DNA of 32,667 nt from ZC4RG29 sp964521255 (GTDB lineage: Bacteria > Bacteroidota > Bacteroidia > Cytophagales > Cyclobacteriaceae): contig CAZFRM010000037.1 in assembly GCA_964521255.1 (NCBI GenBank), positions 1 through 32,667 of the forward strand, in the 5' to 3' direction. The translations under genes were made by a program, and so were the position numbers. Positions 25,574 to 32,667 of this stretch are shown here, piece by piece. The notes beneath the pieces were generated by a model that was given only the letters and a program-made list of their open reading frames with translations, did not search any database and was not told where the DNA came from. The first letter of the stretch is position 1. Every line of letters starts with the position of its first letter.

Positions 25574-26419
25574 TTACAGTGCATCGTTGATTCGCCGGAT
25601 AATCGAATCAATCTGCATCGCTTTTTCCTTAACTGATGTAAGGTCTGCGTCCGCTCCTTCAATTTCCATAAGGTTAATTATGCCCAGCATTCTGCAAATG
25701 GGAGCGCGAAGCAAATGGGCATTGATAAATGCATATTCACCCAACTCACGATTTTTTTCTTCAATTCCTTTGATGTGCTTTTCTACAATGTTCTCAAGAT
25801 TTTCATTAATCAACAATGTCTCTTCCTGACTTTCGTGAAGTTCTTCATTTTGTTTTTGTAGCGTGAGTGACAATTGCTGAAGTTGCTGATGACGGTGTGA
25901 GATTCTTGCCCGATAAGTAAACAGTCTGTCTTTGAGGTAAATCAAAAAGGTGGTAATGATCAGGGCGATAACAAAGAAATCAATCGCCGGTTGAATCGGA
26001 TCAACCTTTGAAGCATCGTGAACCGGGATATTGGTTAGTTGTGGAAAAAAACTCAAAAGGAAAAATACAATGGAATAAATGATTAGAATAATAATCAAAG
26101 CTGTTCCGTGTAAAGTACAAATGATCATGCTGACATAAGCGTACATAATCATAGGAACCGTTCCTGCCAGTCCACCGAACTCAGTCCAGAAATAGACAAG
26201 TATTGGTAACATTACCAGGTGAAACAAAATAGCAATTCCTGTTGTGCTCTTTAGGCGAGTACTAATGAATAAGAGTGAAATGATAAAAAAGCCAATAACA
26301 ACATTAAGAACGATAGTAGATGCTCCGGAAATTATTCCATTAATTATTTGATACAACTGGTAAATACTACTCAACGTAAGGCCAAACTGTAATATCCTTT
26401 TTTCAAGATTTGTGCTCAT
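25574..26419 (-). CDS. Polytopic membrane protein with histidine-kinase DHp domain but no ATPase domain
   Basis: A 281-residue protein. About six membrane helices fill residues 10-165 (VVIGFFIISLLFIST, TALIIILIIYSIVFFLLSFF). A coiled coil follows at ~170-225 (HRHQQLQQLSLTLQKQNEEL). Then comes an H-box, ELGEYAFINAHLLRAPICRM, with the phospho-acceptor candidate His235, and the second DHp helix ends the protein at INDAL. Histidine kinases normally continue with ~150 residues of HATPase_c; here the stop is followed by only ~100 non-coding bases and no other frame carries N- or G-boxes. It may receive phosphate from another kinase or act as a dimerising signalling scaffold. Its ATG overlaps the stop of the upstream paralogue, which suggests coupled translation. 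Confidence 0.7.
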   Translation of the reverse strand: MSTNLEKRILQFGLTLSSIYQLYQIINGIISGASTIVLNVVIGFFIISLLFISTRLKSTTGIAILFHLVMLPILVYFWTEFGGLAGTVPMIMYAYVSMIICTLHGTALIIILIIYSIVFFLLSFFPQLTNIPVHDASKVDPIQPAIDFFVIALIITTFLIYLKDRLFTYRARISHRHQQLQQLSLTLQKQNEELHESQEETLLINENLENIVEKHIKGIEEKNRELGEYAFINAHLLRAPICRMLGIINLMEIEGADADLTSVKEKAMQIDSIIRRINDAL

Positions 26420-27321
26420 GGCTGGCTGATGTTCTTTCTATGGACAGTTTGTTCCAATTCAATCGCTTCACGTATAGAGTTACTGATAGCGGCCAGGTCT
26501 CCGCTCGATTTCTTAAGCAGTTCAGATAACGGAGATGTACCCGAAATATTCTGTGTTACATCAATCAGCTCTTGCACCGGTTCAACAAGTTCCATCGTAT
26601 TCACTTTAAGAAATTTTTCAATGGCTTGATTTTTTCTATTCAGCACTTCCGATCTGCGATTAATTTCACTTTCGAGTTGCTGCCGCGCTTTCTTCAACTC
26701 ACCATTCTTTTCATTTAAAAGTCTTTTGAGACTTCGCGCTTCTCTAATACGGTTTGCCATATCATTGTTCAGCACGGAAAGGTTTCCGCTATACGTATCG
26801 GTCAGTTGCTTCAGGTAATATGTGAAAACTGAAATGATAACGATCGTGAACCAAAAATCAATTGCACCTGGCGAAGACGATATAAAAAGTTTCTCCTTAA
26901 TGGGATGATTGATATAATCCAGAATAATAATTATTAATAACAGTAAAAGATGAAAGGTTACGGTTATGACCAGCTTTCGAAAACTATAGACCAAAATGAT
27001 AATGTATAAACCGGTGTAATAATTAAACTTCATATACCCGGAAGAGCCACCGAATTGAAGAAAGTTTAACGCCAATAAAACAGAAAGGAATATTCCGAAA
27101 ACAACACTGATGCGCTGAACGGATTGCGTCCAACTTAAATACGTCAAAGATGAGAGTGTGATAAGAATTAATGTATCTACAACCAGTTCAGCGTACTGAA
27201 CGGGACGAAGCAAATCTACTATAACAACAATAAAAACAGAAATCGTCCCGAATCCACAGATCAAACAGACGATCTGCGATTCAAGGCTGAGTGAATTAAA
27301 TCTGTCTTTGAAAGTCAACAA
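26416..27321 (-). CDS. Polytopic membrane protein with degenerate DHp-like domain, paralogue of the next gene
   Basis: A 301-residue protein with about six membrane helices (residues ~17-170: ICGFGTISVFIVVIVDLLRP, LHLLLLLIIIILDYI-like sequence), a coiled coil around 180-235 (LNEKNGELKKARQQLESEIN) and a helix pair FLKVNTMELVEPVQELIDVT. Aligned with the H-box of the downstream protein, the histidine position is Met243, so it cannot be a phospho-acceptor there. No ATPase domain follows. The overall plan and size match the downstream gene, and their stop and start codons overlap (ATGA at 26416-26419), which points to a duplicated pair with divided roles, perhaps a heterodimer. The function is unknown. 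Confidence 0.65.
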   Translation of the reverse strand: MLTFKDRFNSLSLESQIVCLICGFGTISVFIVVIVDLLRPVQYAELVVDTLILITLSSLTYLSWTQSVQRISVVFGIFLSVLLALNFLQFGGSSGYMKFNYYTGLYIIILVYSFRKLVITVTFHLLLLLIIIILDYINHPIKEKLFISSSPGAIDFWFTIVIISVFTYYLKQLTDTYSGNLSVLNNDMANRIREARSLKRLLNEKNGELKKARQQLESEINRRSEVLNRKNQAIEKFLKVNTMELVEPVQELIDVTQNISGTSPLSELLKKSSGDLAAISNSIREAIELEQTVHRKNISQP

Positions 27322-27381
27322 TTGAAGATAGAGAGTTTTGCTGCAATGTAGAGAAAAATCTTTTAGATTTTAGCGATCCTG

Positions 27382-27471
27382 TTAGTGTGCTTTGATTTCC
27401 TTTATAAGCTCTCCTTCCTGAGCAAAGGTTGAGATGGAAATGAGGAGAAAGAAAATAATGATATATCGCAT
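27382..27471 (-). CDS. Mini-ORF: signal peptide plus 11-residue tail
   Basis: An ATG at 27471 gives MRYIIIFFLLISISTFAQ, a textbook signal peptide with an FAQ cleavage site, followed by EGELIKEIKAH and a stop at 27382-27384 (29 residues). It lies 60 bases upstream of the two DHp-only membrane proteins on the same strand. It could be a secreted peptide linked to them, or the leftover 5' end of a deleted secreted protein. The sequence alone does not separate these, but the signal-peptide quality makes a chance ORF unlikely. Confidence 0.4.
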   Translation of the reverse strand: MRYIIIFFLLISISTFAQEGELIKEIKAH

Positions 27472-27525
27472 ACCTTGTTCTTTAAACTCGAGATGAGCGA
27501 ATAAAAAGAGAGATCATGTATCCTG

Positions 27526-27813
27526 CTACCAAATCATAGTGTTTGCAATGTGGTGGGGACAAATCACTGTCAAATCAATTTCGCTTTTTAGATATTCAGG
27601 TCTTTTCTCCTTTACAATTTTCATAGCCTCTAGGTCAAGTTCCTTTTGATTTTTAGGATGGTCAATATACACGGAAGTAGAGTCTTCGGGATCACACATC
27701 AATTTACCAACACTTACTACTCCGTCTTGAATCAATAAAATCGCTGTCCCAAATGGAATATCAGGTTCCCTTCGTCCGTCAGCATAGATTTGTATAATTG
27801 TTAGTTCTGTCAT
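27526..27813 (-). CDS. Hypothetical protein, 95 aa
   Basis: No family recognised. The protein (MTELTIIQIYADGRREPDIP to HHIANTMIW) has alternating hydrophobic strands and an acidic middle (CDPEDSTSVYIDHPKNQKEL), is soluble and has no signal peptide. It follows the GIY-YIG gene by 48 bases on the same strand and shares its AT-rich composition, so the two may be a unit. Amino-acid content is that of a real protein rather than a shadow frame. Confidence 0.55.
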   Translation of the reverse strand: MTELTIIQIYADGRREPDIPFGTAILLIQDGVVSVGKLMCDPEDSTSVYIDHPKNQKELDLEAMKIVKEKRPEYLKSEIDLTVICPHHIANTMIW

Positions 27814-27861
27814 TCAATTTCCGTTGGCGCAGTTTTTTCATCGTCAATCTGTCTTTACAAA

Positions 27862-28671
27862 TTAGTTTTCATTATAGCCATATTTTCTACTTTGCAAAAC
27901 CTCTTTCCACCAACTTTCCCTTTCAATAATAACTTGGTCGTCTATAGTTGATTTATAAATATCCAAAATCGAATATCGAAAACTTTTCTTTATATAGTCA
28001 AAGTCTAAAAATTTAAGTCCAACGTTGCCGCCATTGCCGTTTTTAACATAAGATCTCCAACGTGCCAAAATCATATTTTCACCGTAGGCGGAGCCAACAT
28101 ACTTTTTCCCATTAGTAATATCTGTAATAAGATAGACTCCTTTTTGATTTTGTAATGCAGTTTTCCATGTGTCTTTTTCAATAACTCGCGACAACTCGTC
28201 CCAAGAAATATTTACTTTATCATAACCTGGAAAAATATCATTATCAAAAATGTCTGGTAAAATTTGGGCTACTTCACACTCGTCTATTACAGAATTTGCA
28301 TGACGAATCATTGTCTGTGACTGATTTTTAAATTTAATAATCAAACGTCCAAAGTATTTTTCATATTCAGCTAGTATTTCATATTCATATCCAACACCGT
28401 CAAGTTTATTTAAATCTTTAGTAATCTTTCCAATATGAAATAACAACCACAAATCATCTTTGATTCTTATAAACCCAATCGTAATTTGTCCGTCTTTATA
28501 AGATTTTTTATTCTTATAGTTCCAATAGTGTCCATCAAGTAAAACGTGATTGTCATTATTTTTAAATACTTCGATGGGATTCCAATTACCACCAAACATT
28601 ATATTAAACCTAATCTTTACATTTTCTAAATGTCTTAATTGTAAAATGTCATTGAGTTTTATTTTATTCAT
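27862..28671 (-). CDS. GIY-YIG nuclease-family protein with unknown N-terminal domain
   Basis: A 269-residue cytosolic protein. The C-terminal ~95 residues form a GIY-YIG domain: KGVYLITDITNGKKYVGSAY (GVY/YVG motif), the conserved Arg in MILARWRSYVKNG, and a likely metal-binding Glu in ERESWWKEVLQSRKYGYNEN. This is the short variant found in stand-alone Bacteroidetes proteins. The N-terminal ~165 residues (KIRFNIMFGGNWNPIEVFKN; GQITIGFIRIKDDLWLLFHI) are not recognised and may be a target-recognition domain. The gene is much richer in A/T and in Lys, Asn and Ile codons than its neighbours, which suggests recent acquisition. GIY-YIG enzymes cut DNA; a restriction or defence role is possible but unproven. 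Confidence 0.82.
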   Translation of the reverse strand: MNKIKLNDILQLRHLENVKIRFNIMFGGNWNPIEVFKNNDNHVLLDGHYWNYKNKKSYKDGQITIGFIRIKDDLWLLFHIGKITKDLNKLDGVGYEYEILAEYEKYFGRLIIKFKNQSQTMIRHANSVIDECEVAQILPDIFDNDIFPGYDKVNISWDELSRVIEKDTWKTALQNQKGVYLITDITNGKKYVGSAYGENMILARWRSYVKNGNGGNVGLKFLDFDYIKKSFRYSILDIYKSTIDDQVIIERESWWKEVLQSRKYGYNEN

Positions 28672-28758
28672 GAGTCTGTAAATTCTATATTCCGTTTTCC
28701 GTCTTTTTAACTTCTCTTTAAAATTGCGCCCAACTAATGGATATTTTCAATGTGCATC

Positions 28759-29289
28759 TTACTTCTTGCACGAATCATCTTCCAGCACACTCAGACCTCC
28801 TGCCATATTTGTTACATTACTAAATCCTTTTTGGGTAAGCACATAACTGGCTTGTGAGCTGCGCTGACTGTGTGAACAATAAACTATAATCTCTTTGTTT
28901 TTATAAGCATTAAGTTCAGAAAGTCGTGAATCAAGTTGCTGAACAGGAATGTTGATTGCATTTTTTAATGTACCGTAATTGGGTGTTGACCTTTCTTCAA
29001 ATTCCTTTTTCGAACGAACATCAAGTAACACCACAGAAGGATGTTTGGCGATGTAATCACATAGCTCAGCAGGTTGAATACTTTTAAATACAACCGTTGA
29101 TTTCTTAACGCGCTGCATCATGCAATGCGAACACACGCCAGGCTTATCATAAATTTTCTTATCACAATCCTGGCCACAGGGCATACATACATATTCCTCT
29201 GAGGATGCTTTACTTTGCTTGTCTTGTGAAAAAACATTATCACTGAGCAGCAAAATCAGGAAGAAAAATATGGGATGTGATGATTTCAT
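28759..29289 (-). CDS. Secreted rhodanese-domain protein with Cys-rich metal-binding N-terminus
   Basis: A 176-residue protein with a signal peptide (PIFFFLILLLSDNVFSQ). Residues ~33-60 carry a C-x2-C-x3-C and C-x2-C pattern (EEYVCMPCGQDCDKK, GVCSHCMMQ), which resembles heavy-metal-binding or zinc-ribbon segments of exported proteins. The rest is a rhodanese domain (SVVLLDVRSKKEFEERSTPN; GGLSVLEDD) with the active-site loop VYCSHSQRSSQASYVLTQKG, so the catalytic Cys and the loop Arg are present. A sulfur-transfer or metal-linked role in the periplasm is likely; the donor is unknown. It stands divergent from the Dabb gene. Confidence 0.88.
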   Translation of the reverse strand: MKSSHPIFFFLILLLSDNVFSQDKQSKASSEEYVCMPCGQDCDKKIYDKPGVCSHCMMQRVKKSTVVFKSIQPAELCDYIAKHPSVVLLDVRSKKEFEERSTPNYGTLKNAINIPVQQLDSRLSELNAYKNKEIIVYCSHSQRSSQASYVLTQKGFSNVTNMAGGLSVLEDDSCKK

Positions 29290-29368
29290 ATAGAAAAGTA
29301 ATAAAATAAAAGTAAAACTCTTAAAGGTTTGTAGATTGCATTCATTGTTTCATGAAATTAATAACCGT

Positions 29369-29752
29369 ATGAAAACCAAATTGTATTTCTTGTTGGCTGC
29401 TGTGATAATAGCAACGCTTGGCGCCTTTACTATTGCTAAGAAAGGCGAGGTAAGACACATTGTAGTATTTAAATACAAAGCGACGGCGACTCCTGAAAAT
29501 ATCAATGAAGTGACCGCCGCTTTTAAGGAATTGAAAGATAAAATACCCGGCATTGTCTCTTTTGAATACGGCGTCAACAACAGCCCGGAGAATCTTAACA
29601 AAGGTTTTACACACATCTACTTGCTCACGTTCGAAAATATTTCTGCACGTGATGCTTACCTCCCCCACCCTGAACATAAAAAATTTGGAGCGCTATTGGG
29701 TAAGCTTAATATTTTGGAAGAACCTTTTGTTGTGGATTTTCAGGTGGAGTAA
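29369..29752 (+). CDS. Exported Dabb-family (stress-responsive A/B barrel) protein
   Basis: A 127-residue protein with a signal or membrane anchor (KLYFLLAAVIIATLGAFTIA) and a Dabb domain: VRHIVVFKYKATATPENINE, IPGIVSFEYGVNNSPENLNK, THIYLLTFENISARDAYLPH and PEHKKFGALLG. Dabb proteins form a dimeric ferredoxin-like barrel; some are cyclases, many have no known substrate. The start at 29369 (MKTKLYF) is preferred to 29336 because it makes a proper signal peptide. Confidence 0.85.
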   Translation: MKTKLYFLLAAVIIATLGAFTIAKKGEVRHIVVFKYKATATPENINEVTAAFKELKDKIPGIVSFEYGVNNSPENLNKGFTHIYLLTFENISARDAYLPHPEHKKFGALLGKLNILEEPFVVDFQVE

Positions 29753-29787
29753 GACTTCCTAATAAAGATGTATGTGACAGGACTCCC

Positions 29788-32301
29788 TTACTCATTCTTT
29801 AATGTATCAACCGGATTGGCAGTTGCTGTCTTCAGTACCTGGAAACTTATTGTTACAGCCGAAATAATCAGAATTAACAATACAGGCATGACGAACAAAA
29901 TCCAATGCGGGGTAATACGATAGGTATAACCCTCAAGCCACTTGCTCATGCTGAAATACGCTATTGGCAAAGCGAGTATTGAAGCCGCCAGCACAAGCTT
30001 TACAAAATCAACTGACAAAATAGAAACAAGGTGCGTTACCGATGCACCAAGTACTTTGCGAATGCCGATCTCCTTTGTACGCAGAACCGCTGTGTAGGAT
30101 GAAAGCCCTATCAATCCAAGGCAAGCTACAATGATGGCAAGAATGGTAAAAATGCTGACAATTGTTCCAAATCGTGTATCATCTTTATACTGGTCGTTGT
30201 ACCGGTCCTCCAGGGAAAAATATTCGAACGAATTTCCGGGAAAGAATTTTTTATAAACCTGTTCCACGCCGGCAATCACTTGCGGAACATCCGTTGTATT
30301 TATTTTTACTGACGTAGCGGCATAGTTACCATAAGTGGGGAGGAACACAATTGCTTCCATCGGTTTCTGGAGCGATTCCTGGTGGTAGTCACTGACAACA
30401 CCGACAATGGTGAACGTGCGATCTGAATTGGCATCCCAAAAGATTTCTTTCCCCAAAGCATCTTCAGCGCTTTCAAGGCCAAACAATTTCACGGCATTTA
30501 TGTTGATGACAACGGTTTTAACGTCGTCAAAATTAACAAAATGATCAGCGGGTAAAAGGTACCGTCCGGCTACCAGCTTTACACCCATAGTCTCAAAAAA
30601 ATCGTGATCGACGTGTACATTGCTCATCGTATAACGTGTATCAGAAGGTTGATCGCTGAGCCGGAATCCAAACCCTCTGCCTAAGCGGTCGCCGGGAAGT
30701 CTTCCGGAAGTGGAAGCTTTTACGACACCAGGCACTTTCGTCAACTCATCCTTGTAAGCCTCTACCCTTTCACTGAACGTAGAATCATAGGGTGTCAGTT
30801 GAGGCGATCGCACAACCAGTACATCTTTGAGCGTCAGCCCGAGATCTGCTTTTCGCATAAACTCGATCTGACGGGACACAATAAAGGTTCCTATTATCAA
30901 CGCTGCGGATGAAGTAAACTGAAAAACCACCAGCGCTTTGCGAAGAAAACTTCCCTGTGCCGAACGGGTGAATTTTCCCTTCAAAGCCGTGACGGGCATA
31001 TACGATGATAACACGAACGCGGGATAGAAACCTGCTAAAATAGCTCCGCCAACCAGGGCAAGCGTTATAAAAACTATTTGTTCCGTAGTTACGTTGGAAA
31101 ATAAAGTTTGCCACGAAAGCGCACTACCAACAATCAGGTTAAAGGAGTTTTGCAGCGTCGACATAATAGCAATGGCGAACACAAGTGCTATGAATGTTAT
31201 CACAAGCGATTCAAAAATAAACTGACCCACCAACTGCGACTTAAACGCACCCATCACCTTTCGAAGTCCCACTTCTTTAGCACGATCCAATGCACGGGAT
31301 GTAGTAAGGTTGACATAATTGATCCAGGCAATGATCAGGATAAAAACCGCTACCACCAGCATAGCCCATACGGCTTTTCCACTGGCGGTCTGCGCAATAT
31401 CATATTCATAATCCGAGTACAGGTGAGCTTCCTTCAACGGCTGCAGATAAAACTTTTCAACACTGCCGGAGACCTTGTCGCCCTGGAAATACCGTTCACT
31501 AAAAGCATCGAACTTGCTTTCCAGTACTTTATAGTCAGCACCGGGTTTCAATACGAGATAATGACGCATATCAGACCACGTCCAGCTATTGTCAGCTTCA
31601 GCAGCAAAGCCAATTAAAGTTGCATAAGAGACCAATGCGTCAAACCGGATGTGTGAATTGTCGGGAATGTCTTCGCATATACCTTTTACTTCATACGGCG
31701 TTTTGTCGAGCCCCCAGTAAAAAGTCTTTCCGATCAAAGCAGCAACATCCTTATCGTTAAATTCAAAATACTTACGGGCTGTGCTTTCCGTCAGCACGAC
31801 AGCGTATTTATCTTTAAGCATGGATGTCCGGTCACCGGCAAGTAGCTTAAAGCTGAACACAGCGAAAAAATATTCATCGGCAAAAAATGCACGGGCACCG
31901 CGGAAATTTTTCTCCCCGATAATAACATTGAGATCGCCCGATGGCATCAACCGGGTATATGCTTCAATTTCCTCGTAGTCCTTCGCCATGGTGGGGCCGA
32001 TGGTGGGATACATAATCGTTCCATGTTGAATGAGCTTTCCATTCTGGAAACGATCGTTTGTAACACGATAGGTGCGATCCAGCTTTTCATTGAACGTATC
32101 GAAACTAAGCTGATACATTACAAACTGAAGTATGAGCAGGCATGCTGCGAGACCGATAGCCAAGCCGAAAATATTGATGGCAGAAAAAGCTTTGTTCTTA
32201 AGCAGGCTTCTCAAACCAATTTTAAAATAACTCTTATACATACCGTAGGTGTTTAAATCGTGATGATCGTGTAGCGGCACGGGTCTGCGCTTGATCGGCA
32301 T
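29788..32301 (-). CDS. FtsX/MacB-type ABC transporter permease lacking the prefix domain
   Basis: An 837-residue inner-membrane protein, paralogous to the permease at 433-3078. It starts the shared core at GMYKSYFKIGLRSLLKNKAF, then AINIFGLAIGLAACLLILQF, a periplasmic MacB-like domain, the middle helices with TTSRALDRAKEVGLRKVMGA, and the C-terminal FtsX module with LRTKEIGIRKVLGASVTHLV. Unlike its paralogue, only ~20 residues (KRRPVPLHDHHDLNTY) precede the core: the prefix helix domain is missing, and two in-frame stops lie directly upstream of the ATG. The 5' end may therefore have been lost or replaced. No ATPase gene is adjacent. Confidence 0.88.
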   Translation of the reverse strand: MPIKRRPVPLHDHHDLNTYGMYKSYFKIGLRSLLKNKAFSAINIFGLAIGLAACLLILQFVMYQLSFDTFNEKLDRTYRVTNDRFQNGKLIQHGTIMYPTIGPTMAKDYEEIEAYTRLMPSGDLNVIIGEKNFRGARAFFADEYFFAVFSFKLLAGDRTSMLKDKYAVVLTESTARKYFEFNDKDVAALIGKTFYWGLDKTPYEVKGICEDIPDNSHIRFDALVSYATLIGFAAEADNSWTWSDMRHYLVLKPGADYKVLESKFDAFSERYFQGDKVSGSVEKFYLQPLKEAHLYSDYEYDIAQTASGKAVWAMLVVAVFILIIAWINYVNLTTSRALDRAKEVGLRKVMGAFKSQLVGQFIFESLVITFIALVFAIAIMSTLQNSFNLIVGSALSWQTLFSNVTTEQIVFITLALVGGAILAGFYPAFVLSSYMPVTALKGKFTRSAQGSFLRKALVVFQFTSSAALIIGTFIVSRQIEFMRKADLGLTLKDVLVVRSPQLTPYDSTFSERVEAYKDELTKVPGVVKASTSGRLPGDRLGRGFGFRLSDQPSDTRYTMSNVHVDHDFFETMGVKLVAGRYLLPADHFVNFDDVKTVVININAVKLFGLESAEDALGKEIFWDANSDRTFTIVGVVSDYHQESLQKPMEAIVFLPTYGNYAATSVKINTTDVPQVIAGVEQVYKKFFPGNSFEYFSLEDRYNDQYKDDTRFGTIVSIFTILAIIVACLGLIGLSSYTAVLRTKEIGIRKVLGASVTHLVSILSVDFVKLVLAASILALPIAYFSMSKWLEGYTYRITPHWILFVMPVLLILIISAVTISFQVLKTATANPVDTLKNE

Positions 32302-32442
32302 TCATTAAACAATCGTGCCAGCAATGAAACTTGTTTTTTGATCTTTTCAGAAGGATTTGACATTAAAGCCGTGATCGTATCCGAACAACTTCAGTCGAAT
32401 GTGAACACTGCTTGAGTACACTTACGATTTATTACAAAAGGC

Positions 32443-32601
32443 ATGAATTTTAAAAGAAAAGCATACCAGCGATTGCTGGAATGGAAGACCTGCTGTTTGG
32501 ACAGATTCTTTTTCATTTATTGCTCGTTATCGCATTGGTATTGTTGTACATTTTATTCAACCCCGAAGGGATGTTATGATTATAGAAAAATGAATAATTA
32601 A
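32443..32601 (+). pseudogene. 5' remnant of an AAA-type ATPase (DUF4143-like family)
   Basis: The first 15 codons, MNFKRKAYQRLLEWK, closely match the start of the Bacteroidota AAA_14/DUF4143 ATPases, which normally continue with K-E-S-x-G-K-T-A-L-L-I-E-G-A-R-R-V-G-K-S. Here the similarity ends at once: the frame continues with Cys- and Phe-rich nonsense, passes through a REP palindrome and stops at 32601. It is a decayed or truncated gene. The rest of 32302-32442 holds nothing I can support. Confidence 0.45.
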
Positions 32602-32622
32602 CAGCCCTGAACCCCGAAGGGC
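32559..32622. repeat. REP-like palindrome pair, same family as 3219-3389
   Basis: AACCCCGAAGGGATG at 32559-32573 is followed by TTATGATTATAGAAAA, the same tail seen on the inner copies of the 3.2 kb array (GATTATAGAAAA). A second core, ACCCCGAAGGGC, is at 32611-32622. It follows the AAA-ATPase remnant. Confidence 0.75.
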
Positions 32623-32667
32623 AATGTCATTAAGTTAAGAGGCTATAATAAGCAAAGGGCTATAGTA

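Noticed and set aside
27823..28734. Integron attC-like sites around the GIY-YIG gene (GTTGGGC matches a GTTRRRY core)
   Set aside because: The opposing motif does not fit RYYYAAC, no paired L boxes or folding attC hairpin is seen, and no integron integrase is present.
32253..32363. 36-codon minus frame MSNPSEKIKKQVSLLARLFN overlapping the second permease start
   Set aside because: Looks partly protein-like but matches neither the permease prefix domain nor a known family; too short to support as a gene.
32481..32579. 32-codon plus frame with one hydrophobic helix ending NPEGML
   Set aside because: Its end lies in a REP palindrome and it overlaps the ATPase remnant in another frame; a chance hydrophobic frame is as likely.

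Overview
The window looks like chromosomal DNA from a Bacteroidota bacterium, most likely in the Cytophagales. Supporting signs are the SusC/SusD pair, FtsX-type permeases carrying a Bacteroidetes N-terminal prefix helix domain, DUF4242 and TonB families typical of the group, AT-rich upstream regions without strong Shine-Dalgarno sequences, and small CCCCGAAGGGG palindromes between genes. This is inferred from family content only; no rRNA or other phylogenetic marker is present. No tRNA, rRNA, CRISPR array, transposase or integrase was seen.

Layout. (1) 1-3.1 kb: a truncated PIN toxin with an intact antitoxin-like gene (minus strand), then a full-length FtsX/MacB-type permease (plus). (2) 3.1-6.5 kb: an array of REP-like palindromes abutting a 5'-truncated cyclase/AraC gene, a DUF4242 lipoprotein, an outer-membrane beta-barrel protein and a secreted NTF2-like protein broken by a -1 frameshift. 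(3) 6.7-14.2 kb: a compact polysaccharide utilisation locus on the minus strand, in the order PL11 rhamnogalacturonan lyase, SusC and SusD, closed by a good terminator; it predicts use of the rhamnogalacturonan-I backbone of pectin. SusC is split by two apparent one-base deletions. (4) 14.4-19.2 kb, plus strand: SdiA-regulated-like lipoprotein, SAM methyltransferase, YfiR-like protein and TonB-dependent receptor, closed by a terminator. (5) 19.2-19.7 kb: a repeat-rich spacer built on inverted CTGTCATCCTG motifs. (6) 19.7-25.5 kb, minus strand: two large lipoproteins with covalent-haem domains, a PQQ-type propeller with an internal cytochrome c and a PVC-type propeller/HEAT/cytochrome protein. 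(7) 25.6-27.5 kb, minus strand: two translationally coupled polytopic membrane proteins that end after a histidine-kinase dimerisation (DHp) helix pair and have no ATPase domain, preceded by a 29-codon ORF made of a signal peptide plus an 11-residue tail. (8) 27.5-28.7 kb: an AT-rich unit with a small hypothetical gene and a GIY-YIG protein. (9) 28.7-32.3 kb: a secreted rhodanese with a Cys-rich N-terminus, a Dabb protein and a second FtsX-type permease that lacks the prefix domain. (10) The right edge holds a short AAA-ATPase remnant running into another REP pair.

The most coherent functional units are the pectin locus and the cytochrome pair. The most unusual material is the mini-peptide plus DHp-only membrane pair, and the repeated association of REP elements with truncated genes. 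Three coding breaks, all -1 shifts at 2-3 base runs, suggest residual sequence error at least as much as gene decay.
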